DNA of 64,000 nucleotides from Martinezella lusitana (lineage in GTDB: Bacteria; Pseudomonadota; Alphaproteobacteria; Rhizobiales; Rhizobiaceae), in the NCBI RefSeq assembly GCF_016901135.1, contig NZ_JAFEVL010000048.1, forward strand, positions 744,001 to 808,000. The letters are read 5' to 3'. Under the pieces are notes generated by a model. It was not told where the DNA came from. It saw only the letters and a program-made list of their open reading frames with translations, and searched no databases. Within the stretch, counting starts at the first letter, position 1, and each line of letters begins with the position of its first letter. Both the position numbers and the translations under genes were made by a program. Positions 53,044 through 61,505 of this stretch are shown piece by piece.

Positions 53044-53757
53044 TTATCGGGAAGAAGGAAATGCCGCATTCCAGAAACTTGTCGCCTCGAAGGTCCAGTC
53101 GAGCGTGGGAGCAAGGCGCTGATCCGATGCCTTGACGACGGCATCGACAAGCAGCTGGGCGTCCAGCAGCTTCTGATTGACGGAATTTGCCCGCAGGGCT
53201 GTCAGCACCGCGGAGGCACGCTTGCCATCCGAAATACAGGACTGAACCAGCAACTTATAGGTACGATCCTTGAAGAAGATCGCCTTCGCCGTCTCCAGAA
53301 GACGATCGTGCTCTGCCTCGGTTATGTACTCCAGCCACAAGCAATGCGCGATCGTTGCCCGGACATTGACGAGTGGCTCGCTCAAGGGAAGAAAGCCGAG
53401 TTCCGCGGGCGCATGGGACTGGGCCACTTCGGCATCGTCCTCCAGGGCGCCGCTGACGTAATCGTCATAAATCCTGCCGATGCCGACCATGCCGAAGGCT
53501 GCGCATTCGGCCGCTCTCAACGCGCCCATGCTCGCGGCGCCGAAGACCTGCACTCCCTGAGCAAGGCCGAACAGGATTTCCTTGTGCCAGATCGCCGGCA
53601 CATGCTCATAGACCCCGTCAATCAATCCGATGACGTTGGCACCGTCGTCCACGGCCTGGAAAAAGTCGCCTTGCCTGGCTGGCGGGCGCAGCTCATAGCC
53701 TGCCAGCGGCAACAGAGTCGCCCCATGGAAGGTCGGTCCGGCAAAGATGACTTTCAT
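53044..53757 (-). CDS. TfuA-like protein
   Basis: Protein of 237 aa of the TfuA family, named for the trifolitoxin locus of Rhizobium and known as YcaO partners in peptide or protein thioamidation, where TfuA is thought to help deliver sulfide. Family traits: VIFAGPTFHG at the start, then IGLIDGVYEHVPAIWHKEIL, the highly conserved VFGAASMGALRAAECAAFGM, GIGRIYDDYVSGALEDDAEV and APAELGFLPLSEPLVNVRAT. ATG 53757 starts at the first conserved strand; the frame to 53850 is unsupported. No YcaO gene lies in the window, and the gene is divergent from a BTAD/TPR regulator. Confidence 0.87.
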   Translation of the reverse strand: MKVIFAGPTFHGATLLPLAGYELRPPARQGDFFQAVDDGANVIGLIDGVYEHVPAIWHKEILFGLAQGVQVFGAASMGALRAAECAAFGMVGIGRIYDDYVSGALEDDAEVAQSHAPAELGFLPLSEPLVNVRATIAHCLWLEYITEAEHDRLLETAKAIFFKDRTYKLLVQSCISDGKRASAVLTALRANSVNQKLLDAQLLVDAVVKASDQRLAPTLDWTFEATSFWNAAFPSSR

Positions 53758-54050
53758 CGTGAACCCAAAATCCTCTTCTCGGCGCGCATACCGATCTCCC
53801 GGAGCCACGTACGGTGGAAATTTCAAGTCTGGAAGCAAGCACCGCCCCATCCAGAACTGCCATTTTCGGGATTTGGAGCAACAACCTTCACTAAAACACA
53901 GAATTGTGAAGGCTCGAGTTGCAATTAATCACGCGTTGCAGCAGAAATATAGGACCAGTTTCGTTGTCGTACCGGCATCAATCTGCCTACAATTACTGGA
54001 ACACGGCACCTCGGCGGCTATTACACGTTTAAAGCGATATAGAAAACGCG

Positions 54051-55976
54051 ATGGGATTCTCACTCAGAACATTCGGAGAAATCGTTCTTCTCGATAGGGA
54101 GGGTCAGGCGGTCGCGTTTCCGGAAAAAGCATTGCTGATACTTGCCTATCTACTTGCGAGCGAAAACAGTTCCGCCAGCAGGCCAAGCATGGCGCGGCTC
54201 CTCTGGGGCGAGGATGATGTCGCCAATTCACTGACGAATCTGCGAAAGCTTATTTCCCGCATCAAGAGCCGGCAGTCGGACCTGAAGACTGCATTCCTGA
54301 CCTTTGACGAGACGGAGGTCCATCTCGCCCGCGACTCTATAACCAGTGACATTATTTCCGCGCGTGCCAACACGCCCAGGAACCCATTGGATAACCTTGC
54401 TTTCCTTGCAAAAGGCCTGCGCGCAAGATTTCTTGGGAAGGCCAACTGTCAAAGCAGGGTTTTCATTGATTGGCGGGCAGGCGAAAGCAGGCGACATCTC
54501 GCCATGTTGAAGGAAACGCTTGATGTCGCCGCCACGGCTCCCGCGACGCCCGACGGCATCGCGCTCATCAAGGAAGCCGCACTCCTTCTATTCGAAGCCG
54601 AACCGCAGGACGAGAGCACGCACCGCATATTGATGAAGGCGTTCGACGCCGAAGGTGGGCTGGAGCAGCTCAAACGCATATTCGAACGACGCAAGGAGCT
54701 CATTTCATCGTGGCCGGCAAAATTGTCGATGCAGCCGCGAGGCCAGACCCCAGCGCCCGTCCTCCAGTCCGAATCGGGCGCATTGTCGGACCATGATGCG
54801 ACGACACGGCCCATCTTGCACCTGCCGCGTCTGGCCCTGCTGCCGCCAATCAACCACAGTCCCGACCCCGGCGCTGCGATGGTGGCCACCTCGTTGGTCG
54901 AGGATATCACCCTTGGCTTCTGCGCCTTGAACAGCCTGCGGGTGATCGCCCCCTACTCCGCCATGCAAATCAGCAGGCAAAGCGAGAACCAATTCGAGCT
55001 CCTGCAGCGATACGACATCAACTATGTCCTCGATACCCGGCTGAGCGGCCTCGGCGATGACATTTCGTTGTTTACGCAGCTCATCTATCTGTCGAACAGC
55101 GAGGTCGTCTGGGCCGAACGCTTCAGCTTCGGCAAGCTGGATCTGGCCCGCAACAAACGCGACATCTCCCGGCACATCATTCTGGAAGTCGCTGGGCAGG
55201 TCGAACAGCATGAGATGACGCGCGCCTATTTCGAGCAGAGCCCCGCTGCCTATCACCAATATCTTGTCGCGCAGCAGTATCTTCATCGCTTGACCCTGCC
55301 GAACATGCGGCGTGCCCGGAAAGAGATGAAGACCGCCTTGCGCGAAAGCGCCGATTTCGCACCGGCGCTGAGCTCCATCGCCCGCACCTATTCCAAGGAA
55401 TGGCTGCTGACGGCACGCGGCGATATCGAGCTGCTGAAATCGGCCGAGACCTATGCCACCCAAGCCATCACGATTCGCGAGGATCTTGCCGACGGCTATC
55501 GCGAGCTCGGCGTCGCCAAGCTATTGCAGGGGTCCATCGACGAGAGCGTCGAGGCGCTGGAATTGGCAGAGACGCTGAGCCCGCACTACGCCGATGTCAT
55601 TGCCGATCACGCCGATACGCTCACTCATTGTTCGCGGCCGCAGCTTGCGCTTGAAAAAATCTCTCACGCCATGGAGCTCAATCCTTTGAGCCCGGATTCG
55701 TATCTTTGGACCGCCGCCGGAGCCAGCTACGCGCTTGGCCAGTTCGACAAAACAGTTGAGTACATCGAAAGGATGGTCGACAGCAGCTTGGCGGACAGAC
55801 TGTCCGCAGCGAGCTGGGCGATGCTCGGCGATAGAGAGAAAGCGCGCTTCTTTGTGCGCAGAACTCGCGAAACCAATCCTGACTTCGATGTTGATAGGTG
55901 GCTATCCTTCCTGCCCGTGAAAGAGCAATGGCACAAGGATATGTATCGAGAAGGTTTAAAGAAGGCAGGATTTTAA
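54051..55976 (+). CDS. BTAD/SARP-type transcriptional regulator with TolB-like and TPR domains
   Basis: Protein of 641 aa. Residues 1-~95 form a winged helix of the OmpR/SARP sort (SLRTFGEIVLLDREGQAVAF, MARLLWGEDDVANSLTNLRK), ~100-230 a bacterial transcriptional activation domain, ~255-380 a TolB/adenylate-cyclase-associated segment (LALLPPINHSPDPGAAMVAT, INYVLDTRLSGLGDDISLF), and ~390-620 TPR-like repeats (ELGVAKLLQGSIDESVEALE, LSPHYADVIADHADTLTH). No membrane helix and no cyclase domain. It is divergent from tfuA-like (293 nt apart) and 29 nt before the small peptide gene, so it likely controls both. The ribosome site is weak. Confidence 0.8.
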   Translation: MGFSLRTFGEIVLLDREGQAVAFPEKALLILAYLLASENSSASRPSMARLLWGEDDVANSLTNLRKLISRIKSRQSDLKTAFLTFDETEVHLARDSITSDIISARANTPRNPLDNLAFLAKGLRARFLGKANCQSRVFIDWRAGESRRHLAMLKETLDVAATAPATPDGIALIKEAALLLFEAEPQDESTHRILMKAFDAEGGLEQLKRIFERRKELISSWPAKLSMQPRGQTPAPVLQSESGALSDHDATTRPILHLPRLALLPPINHSPDPGAAMVATSLVEDITLGFCALNSLRVIAPYSAMQISRQSENQFELLQRYDINYVLDTRLSGLGDDISLFTQLIYLSNSEVVWAERFSFGKLDLARNKRDISRHIILEVAGQVEQHEMTRAYFEQSPAAYHQYLVAQQYLHRLTLPNMRRARKEMKTALRESADFAPALSSIARTYSKEWLLTARGDIELLKSAETYATQAITIREDLADGYRELGVAKLLQGSIDESVEALELAETLSPHYADVIADHADTLTHCSRPQLALEKISHAMELNPLSPDSYLWTAAGASYALGQFDKTVEYIERMVDSSLADRLSAASWAMLGDREKARFFVRRTRETNPDFDVDRWLSFLPVKEQWHKDMYREGLKKAGF

Positions 55977-56005
55977 CCAGCAACCCTAGCAAAAGGAAAA
56001 GCTGC

Positions 56006-56224
56006 ATGGCACGCGTTGTTATTTTAGGAATAGCAGGAGAAGAAGGTCTCTGGGTTGTCGACCTGGATGCCGGAACCGCAGCACCCCTTAAGTCTCCAAT
56101 TGCTTCGACATTACACCCGGTTGTCACTCTCAGAGCTGCGGGCGCAGCGGTGATTAAAGGCGTCGATGTAGCTGTTTCGGTAAAATCGGCAAAAACCGCT
56201 TTTTCAGGACATTTCGATGGCTGA
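56006..56224 (+). CDS. 72-aa peptide downstream of the regulator; candidate modified-peptide precursor
   Basis: AGGA stands 8 nt before ATG 56006. The peptide begins MARVVILGIAGEEGLWVVDLD, shows ASTLHPVVTLRAAGAAVIKG in the middle, and ends with a Ser/Gly/His-containing tail (AKTAFSGHFDG). It has no signal peptide and no Cys. It sits in a locus with TfuA-like and a dedicated regulator, and a strong hairpin follows at once, so it is a transcript end. It might be a substrate of a peptide-modifying pathway or a small partner of the regulator. No family is recognised; precursor status is inference. Confidence 0.6.
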   Translation: MARVVILGIAGEEGLWVVDLDAGTAAPLKSPIASTLHPVVTLRAAGAAVIKGVDVAVSVKSAKTAFSGHFDG

Positions 56225-56237
56225 TACATAGGGCGGC

Positions 56238-56272
56238 GTATTGCGGTGCCGATTGGCTCGGCACCGCAATAC
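56238..56272 (+). terminator. Perfect 15-bp hairpin after the small peptide gene
   Basis: GTATTGCGGTGCCGA pairs fully with TCGGCACCGCAATAC across a TTGGC loop, 13 nt after the peptide stop codon. No T-run follows. It probably ends or stabilises the regulator-peptide transcript. Confidence 0.65.
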
Positions 56273-56544
56273 TATCTGACGGAAGGCGGCTTCAGCCAGG
56301 AGAGCGACCTTCGGAAGAAGTTCGAGACCGAGGACGGCTGGAAATTTAGCTTCGAGAAGCGCGGCCCGTCATGGGCGAGCCTTTCAGGAACCAAGGGCGA
56401 CCGGACATCTACATGCGGCAGATTGCGCTCTGCGATGACGCCATGGGGAACTTTACGCTCGAGTACCCCGCCGGGCAGCAGAAGCGGATGGGGCCACTGG
56501 TGGACAGGGGGAAGACGCTTAAGGCATCGAAGCACTGCGACTGA
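56273..56544 (+). pseudogene. Possible frameshifted gene remnant
   Basis: Two adjacent frames look coding in turn: first TEGGFSQESDLRKKFETEDG and WKFSFEKRGPSWASLSGTKG, then, one base out of phase, RPDIYMRQIALCDDAMGNF and TLEYPAGQQKRMGPLVDRG ending in HCD-stop at 56544. The second frame has its own ATG at 56371, giving a 57-aa protein if it is a gene by itself. I do not know the family. Ends 10 nt from the convergent RNase H gene. Confidence 0.35.
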
Positions 56545-56554
56545 GGGCCGCCGG

Positions 56555-57028
56555 CTAAGTCACCGCCGAGCGTGCGGCATTGCGCGCCAGGATGTCGGCA
56601 AGTTCGTTGCCACCAGCCCCGGAATGTCCTTTGCACCATTCCACGACCAAATGCGGATGCCGCTCCAGAAGGGCGTCGAGCTGCTGCCAGATTTCCATGT
56701 CAGGGATCGGCCGGCGTCGCGCGTGCGGATTCGGAGTGATTCGCTTCCAGCCGTTGGTGCGCCAGATGGCCCTCCATCGACGGCAGCCTTCTACGACGTG
56801 GGCGGCGTCCGTCCAGAGCTTGACCGACCATGCCGGGGCTTCGGCGGCAATCCACGAGATGGCCTTCAGGACGGCGAGGACTTCGAACATGTTGTTCGAG
56901 GTGCCGACCGCCTTACCGGAGGCGACGTGCACCTGGCGGTCGCCTTCATAGACGATGAACGCCCATCCTCCGGAGCGGGAGGCGGCATCGAAGGAGCCGT
57001 CTGCGTAGATATGGAGCCAGTGAGCCAT
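56555..57028 (-). CDS. Ribonuclease HI family protein
   Basis: Degrades RNA in RNA-DNA hybrids. The 157-aa protein has the four acidic catalytic residues: Asp in HIYADGSFD, Glu in NNMFEVLAVLKAI, Asp in KLWTDAAHVVEG and Asp in GNELADILARNAA, plus the WCKGHSG loop and a basic handle region (RAIWRTNGWKRITPNP). Length matches bacterial RNase HI. It may be an extra copy beside the housekeeping rnhA, since the surroundings are accessory genes; hence no symbol is given. Confidence 0.88.
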   Translation of the reverse strand: MAHWLHIYADGSFDAASRSGGWAFIVYEGDRQVHVASGKAVGTSNNMFEVLAVLKAISWIAAEAPAWSVKLWTDAAHVVEGCRRWRAIWRTNGWKRITPNPHARRRPIPDMEIWQQLDALLERHPHLVVEWCKGHSGAGGNELADILARNAARSAVT

Positions 57029-57277
57029 GCCCCATAGGTATCAGCGATAGCTCTCGGAGTCATGCGAGTGAAGCGTTGCGACGGGGAAGTGACAGTCATC
57101 TCGCCTTCGGTTTCTAGCGGCCTGCGCTCGACGCTGCTTGCGATTGCCCATAGACATCCGAGATGGGGCTCGAGCGACCTCCGGGAACTCTTCACCATGG
57201 TACAATCTCCGAAGGACTGCCGTGTTTAGCCGCCGGGCGACGTAGGAGCGAACACAGAGTCTCCCTGCTCGCCTGCG

Positions 57278-58966
57278 CTATTCAACCTTGATCGCTTCGA
57301 GCCAGATCCCGACGGCGACAGCTCCGCCGTCGGGATGGCCGACGGCACGCTCGCCGAGATAGCTTGCACGGCCGAGCCGTGGTTTCATGGACTGCGTCGC
57401 CTCCGCGCCTGCGACACCTGCCGCAACTGCAGATCGCCATGCTTCCGCGGCCGAGGTGCCGGCATTGACCTTGTCCCGGAACGTCTGAGCAGCCGGATAA
57501 AGTGCATCGATCATCGTGCGGTCGCCCGGCTTCGCTCCGCCCAGATCGGAAACTGCCGTGACTGCAGCAACGAATGCCTCCGCCATCTGCTCCGCCGTCG
57601 GCTCGTCGATGCCAGCAAGGTGACGCGCTGCACGCATCAGACCAGTGGCATAGAAGGGACCCGAACTGCCGCCGATCGCCTTCCGCATGGCATTGCCCAT
57701 GGCCATCAGTCCTTCGGACACGTCGTCGAAGCTTTCTTTCGGAAGCGCCAGAACTGCTTCGCCCCCACGGACCATGCTCGCGCCGAGGTCGCCGTCACCA
57801 GTGATGCTGTCGAGATCCGTGAGCTGCGGTTCGGCAGCGATCAACGCCTGTGCGACCACTTCTGCGGCCTGGCGCAAACGCACACCGGCCGCTGTCGTCT
57901 TGGTTTCGCCAGACGCGCCCTGCTCGACCTTCGTCGACGGAAGGACTCGGTTGCGATTCAGGGTCCCGCCGCGCGGCCATGCTCCAGCATCGGTGGGCGC
58001 ATCGATCAGTGCCAATGCGTCCGCGTCGACATGGATGACAGACAAGGAGAAGCCGGGCATATCCAAAGCGGAAAGGAAGGTGCCGGCCCATGCTCTCTCG
58101 ACCACAACACCCTTCGCCTCAAGGAGGGCGACCGCGGAACGAGCGACGATCGCAAGTTCCATGGGCGGCGTAGATCCAAGTCCATTGACCAGAAGTGCGA
58201 CGCGGTCACCGCTCTTTAGCCTGCCGTCAGATTCGATTGTGTCGATCACGAGCTTGGTAAGCTCTTCCGCCGACGCGATCGGCATCCGCCGAACCCCCTG
58301 CTCGCCATGGATGCCGAGGCCGACCTCGATTTCCTTCTCCCCAAGGACGAATCCCGGCTTGCCTACCGCCGGGAGCGTGCAAGAGCCGAGCGAGACGCCC
58401 ATCGAGGAGAGCTTGTCAGCGGCGGCGCGCGCGATCCGGGCGACCTCCTTCAAGGGAAGCCCCTGCTCCGCGGCAGCGCCCGCGAGCTTGTGAACCAAAA
58501 CCGTGCCGGCGATACCTCGGCGACGGTCGGCGGGAACCGTATCCTTGAGAGCAACGTCGTCGGCGACGACCACGATCTCGACCGGGATTCCCTCGGCTCG
58601 GGCAAGTTCCGCGGCTAGCCCGAAGTTCAGACGATCCCCTGTGTAGTTCTTTACGATGACGAGTGCTCCGGCCGGACCCGCAGCCACCCGGATGCCAGCA
58701 AGAACAGCATCAGTGCTCGGAGACGTGAACACGTCACCTGCGACGGCAACGGTGAGCATGCCTTTGCCGACATATCCTGCATGGGCGGGTTCATGGCCAC
58801 TCCCTCCTCCGGAAAGGACAGCTACCTTGCGCTTGTCAGCGTCAGGAAGGCCCGAGCGGATCACGACGTTCTCGTCGGCAAGCAGAACGGTGGCGGGACT
58901 CAGCGTAACGACGCCTTCAAGCATCTCTCGCACGACGGTAGACGGATCGTTGATCAGCTTCTTCAT
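57278..58966 (-). CDS. Dihydroxyacetone-type kinase, DhaK-DhaL fusion
   Basis: ATP-dependent kinase of 562 aa. The DhaK part (residues 1-~335) has VLSGGGSGHEPAHAGYVG and the His that binds the keto-substrate covalently in VGLGIHGEQGVR (~219). The DhaL part (~360-560) has the ATP/Mg site in DSITGDGDLGASMVRGGEA and GGSSGPFYATGLMRA. Such fusions phosphorylate dihydroxyacetone, glyceraldehyde or erythrulose. Together with the FGGY kinase and zinc dehydrogenase in the same operon, a four-carbon or branched sugar pathway is plausible. GGAGG precedes ATG 58966. Last gene of the operon in this window. Confidence 0.92.
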   Translation of the reverse strand: MKKLINDPSTVVREMLEGVVTLSPATVLLADENVVIRSGLPDADKRKVAVLSGGGSGHEPAHAGYVGKGMLTVAVAGDVFTSPSTDAVLAGIRVAAGPAGALVIVKNYTGDRLNFGLAAELARAEGIPVEIVVVADDVALKDTVPADRRRGIAGTVLVHKLAGAAAEQGLPLKEVARIARAAADKLSSMGVSLGSCTLPAVGKPGFVLGEKEIEVGLGIHGEQGVRRMPIASAEELTKLVIDTIESDGRLKSGDRVALLVNGLGSTPPMELAIVARSAVALLEAKGVVVERAWAGTFLSALDMPGFSLSVIHVDADALALIDAPTDAGAWPRGGTLNRNRVLPSTKVEQGASGETKTTAAGVRLRQAAEVVAQALIAAEPQLTDLDSITGDGDLGASMVRGGEAVLALPKESFDDVSEGLMAMGNAMRKAIGGSSGPFYATGLMRAARHLAGIDEPTAEQMAEAFVAAVTAVSDLGGAKPGDRTMIDALYPAAQTFRDKVNAGTSAAEAWRSAVAAGVAGAEATQSMKPRLGRASYLGERAVGHPDGGAVAVGIWLEAIKVE

Positions 58967-58987
58967 CTTCGTTTCCTCCGGTCTTGC

Positions 58988-60082
58988 TCAATTGGCGGGT
59001 GCGAGTACGGAACGCTCGCTGGCGCTATCGAACGCATGGATACTGTTCGGACGATGCACGAGCACGATATCCTTGCCAACCTCGACCTCCGGACCGCGTT
59101 CGAATTGAGCGGATACGAGCGCAGCGCCGACGGACACCTGGATCATAACCTGCGAGCCCAGTGGCTCGATCAGCTCGATCCGCCCCTGGATGATCCCGGA
59201 GCCACTCCCTGCTCCGCCAATATGAGGTGCCAGATGTTCGGGACGGACGCCAGCGATTACCCTTCCCTTGCGAGAGCGCAGTGCTTCGCCAACCGCTCCC
59301 TGGGGAAGAAGCCGAACTCCCGGACCGACCAGCGCGACATTCTCGATGGTGACATCGATGAAATTCATCGGTGGGCTGCCGATGAATCCGGCCACGAAAC
59401 GGTTGATGGGGGTGTCATAGATGATCTGCGGCGTGTCGATCTGCTGCGCTACGCCACCCCGCATCACGACGATCCGATGGCCCATCGTGAGAGCCTCGAG
59501 CTGATCGTGAGTGACGTAGAAGGTTGTGATCTTCAAGCGACGGCAGAGCTTCACGATTTCGGCGCGCATCTCAATACGAAGTTTTGCGTCGAGGTTCGAC
59601 AAGGGCTCGTCCATCAGGAACACGCGGGGCTCGCGGACGATGGCGCGGCCGAGCGCCACGCGCTGCCGCTGGCCGCCTGAGAGGGCCGAAGGCTTGCGTT
59701 CGAGCAGAGCTTCGATATCGAGCGCCCTCGCCGTCTTCCTGACCTGTGCGTCGATCTTGTCCTTCGACCACTTCCTCACCTTGAGGCAGAAGGCCATGTT
59801 CTCGTAGACGGTCAGATGAGGATAAAGTGCATAGTTCTGGAAGACCATGGCGACGTCCCGTTCGGACGGCGTGTGTTCGGTGACGTCTTCTCCGTCGATG
59901 CTGATCGAACCCGAGGTAGAGCCCTCCAGTCCCGCAATCATTCGCATGGTCGTGGTCTTGCCGCAGCCGGAGGGACCGACAAGAACCACGAACTCGCCAT
60001 CTTCAGTCTTGAGATTCAGATTGTCGACGGCGTTGAATGCGCCGAAAGACTTGTTCAAATTCTCAATCGCGATTACGGCCAT
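58988..60082 (-). CDS. Sugar/polyol ABC transporter ATP-binding protein
   Basis: ATPase of 364 aa of the MalK/UgpC/SmoK type: Walker A GPSGCGKTT (~37), signature LSGGQRQRVALGRA, Walker B VFLMDEPLSNLD, switch THDQLEALTMGHRI, then a TOBE-type C-terminus with VIAGVRPEHLAPHIGG. It is placed between the FGGY kinase and the DHA-kinase-like gene and serves the permeases encoded from 62534 on. Confidence 0.9.
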   Translation of the reverse strand: MAVIAIENLNKSFGAFNAVDNLNLKTEDGEFVVLVGPSGCGKTTTMRMIAGLEGSTSGSISIDGEDVTEHTPSERDVAMVFQNYALYPHLTVYENMAFCLKVRKWSKDKIDAQVRKTARALDIEALLERKPSALSGGQRQRVALGRAIVREPRVFLMDEPLSNLDAKLRIEMRAEIVKLCRRLKITTFYVTHDQLEALTMGHRIVVMRGGVAQQIDTPQIIYDTPINRFVAGFIGSPPMNFIDVTIENVALVGPGVRLLPQGAVGEALRSRKGRVIAGVRPEHLAPHIGGAGSGSGIIQGRIELIEPLGSQVMIQVSVGAALVSAQFERGPEVEVGKDIVLVHRPNSIHAFDSASERSVLAPAN

Positions 60083-60115
60083 GAATTCCTCCCTGTGTTC
60101 GTGAAGCGGTCGGCC

Positions 60116-61477
60116 TCAATTCCTGTCCGGCTGACCGTGTGGAGCGTCGAAACACGCCCGATACTTCTGTTCGTAGAAATCGGCCCAACCGGGGTTCGGC
60201 TCGATCGTCCGGGTGGTGACACTTACGGTGAAATCAACCCTCTTACCCAGACCTTCGGCAGCCAGCAGAGCGGCGCCGACGACGGCGGGCTCCTGTTCGC
60301 TCAGCACCCGGATCGGACGGCCGTATACGCTTGCCCGAAGTTCGAGCAGACTGCTCGAACGGCTCCAACCTCCCGTCGCATATATTTCAGTGTCGCGGAC
60401 GCCCGCCCACCGCATGTGGTCAAACATCCGCCTTGCCGTGATCGCGGCCATTTCCAGAACTTCTCGCGGGTCGGCGGCAATCGGTAGATCCGCGGCAGAT
60501 GCGAAGAACTTGGGCTCGCCCGGAATTCTCGGAAGCGCCAGAAAGGCTCTGATATCGACGCCTTGTGTCTGCAATACCTGGACGCTCGAGGAGAACTCGA
60601 AGACACCAAGGCATGCAACGCCAAGCTTCGCTTGAACGGGCACCATGAACGCAAGGTAGTCGTCGAACCGATCGAGCGGAAAGCTGGCAGACTCGCCATA
60701 GACGACGTTGGCGGTGCCGATCGAATCCACGCGCGCAGCGGAGTCGAGGCGCTGGATCATTGCTGCGGCGACAGGATGATCATGCCCTCCAGCGACAACC
60801 AACGTGCTTTCCGTGGCGGCCCCCGACTGTGTCAGGCGCCCTCGACGAACGCAGCCAACGGCCTCTCCTGCCCTCAGTACCTCGGGCAATCGAGGGGCGC
60901 TACAGAACTCCAGAAGCGCGCCGATCCATTCGCGTCGTCCGACGTCGTAGCAGCCCGTTCGGGATGCCAGGGTCTCGCTGATAAAAGGCCGACCCGTCCA
61001 GTACGCCGACGGATAATCCGTCAACGTGATCCATGCACTACTCGCATCGAGCACTGAAGGACGGTTTCGGCGCAGCCAGAGCCACTTCGCGCCCGTCCGC
61101 GTATGTTCCATCTCGATCCCGGCACGCGTCGTTGCAACGCTGCTTTCGCGGATCTCGACAGCCTCGGCGACCGCGCATCTGTCGTACCACGGAATCGCGA
61201 CATCAAGGGGCTTCAGCGCTTCATCGACACAGACACCGTCCTCGCCCACGCCGGTGGTCGCGATGGCGGAAAGCGGCACACCCCTGCCCGCGGAGGTCCA
61301 ACCTTCAACGATGAGATCTTCAATTTCCCTCACCAGGACGGCGGCATCGACCCCCGCTCCCGCGAAAGTCGAAGACCGAGGCGTCGGAACGCCCCGTGTC
61401 CATCGAGAAACGCCCGACTCATCAACTATGGAGACCTTCAGATTGGTCGTTCCAATATCGACCCCGCACACTAGCAT
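60116..61477 (-). CDS. FGGY-family carbohydrate kinase
   Basis: Sugar or polyol kinase of 453 aa: phosphate-1 motif CGVDIGTTNLKVSIVDESG at the very start, TTGVGEDGVCVDEALKP, substrate-side DYPSAYWTGRPFISETLAS, VVAGGHDHPVAAAM, and adenosine motif EIYATGGWSRSSSLLELRAS followed by EPAVVGAALLAAEGLG. It is a little shorter than xylulose or glycerol kinases (~500 aa), matching smaller FGGY members. Its substrate is presumably a product of the dehydrogenase encoded next upstream. Confidence 0.87.
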   Translation of the reverse strand: MLVCGVDIGTTNLKVSIVDESGVSRWTRGVPTPRSSTFAGAGVDAAVLVREIEDLIVEGWTSAGRGVPLSAIATTGVGEDGVCVDEALKPLDVAIPWYDRCAVAEAVEIRESSVATTRAGIEMEHTRTGAKWLWLRRNRPSVLDASSAWITLTDYPSAYWTGRPFISETLASRTGCYDVGRREWIGALLEFCSAPRLPEVLRAGEAVGCVRRGRLTQSGAATESTLVVAGGHDHPVAAAMIQRLDSAARVDSIGTANVVYGESASFPLDRFDDYLAFMVPVQAKLGVACLGVFEFSSSVQVLQTQGVDIRAFLALPRIPGEPKFFASAADLPIAADPREVLEMAAITARRMFDHMRWAGVRDTEIYATGGWSRSSSLLELRASVYGRPIRVLSEQEPAVVGAALLAAEGLGKRVDFTVSVTTRTIEPNPGWADFYEQKYRACFDAPHGQPDRN

Positions 61478-61505
61478 TTCACGGCCTCCTGATCAGGTCG
61501 CCAGC

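Noticed and set aside
56246..57037. Rightward frame of 263 codons
   Set aside because: It begins inside the 15-bp hairpin and then runs antisense to RNase H, whose catalytic residues are all present on the other strand. Only its first ~45 codons look coding.
52659..57277. Search for a YcaO gene or fragment near the TfuA-like gene
   Set aside because: No frame on either strand shows YcaO ATP-binding or Pro-rich C-terminal features.
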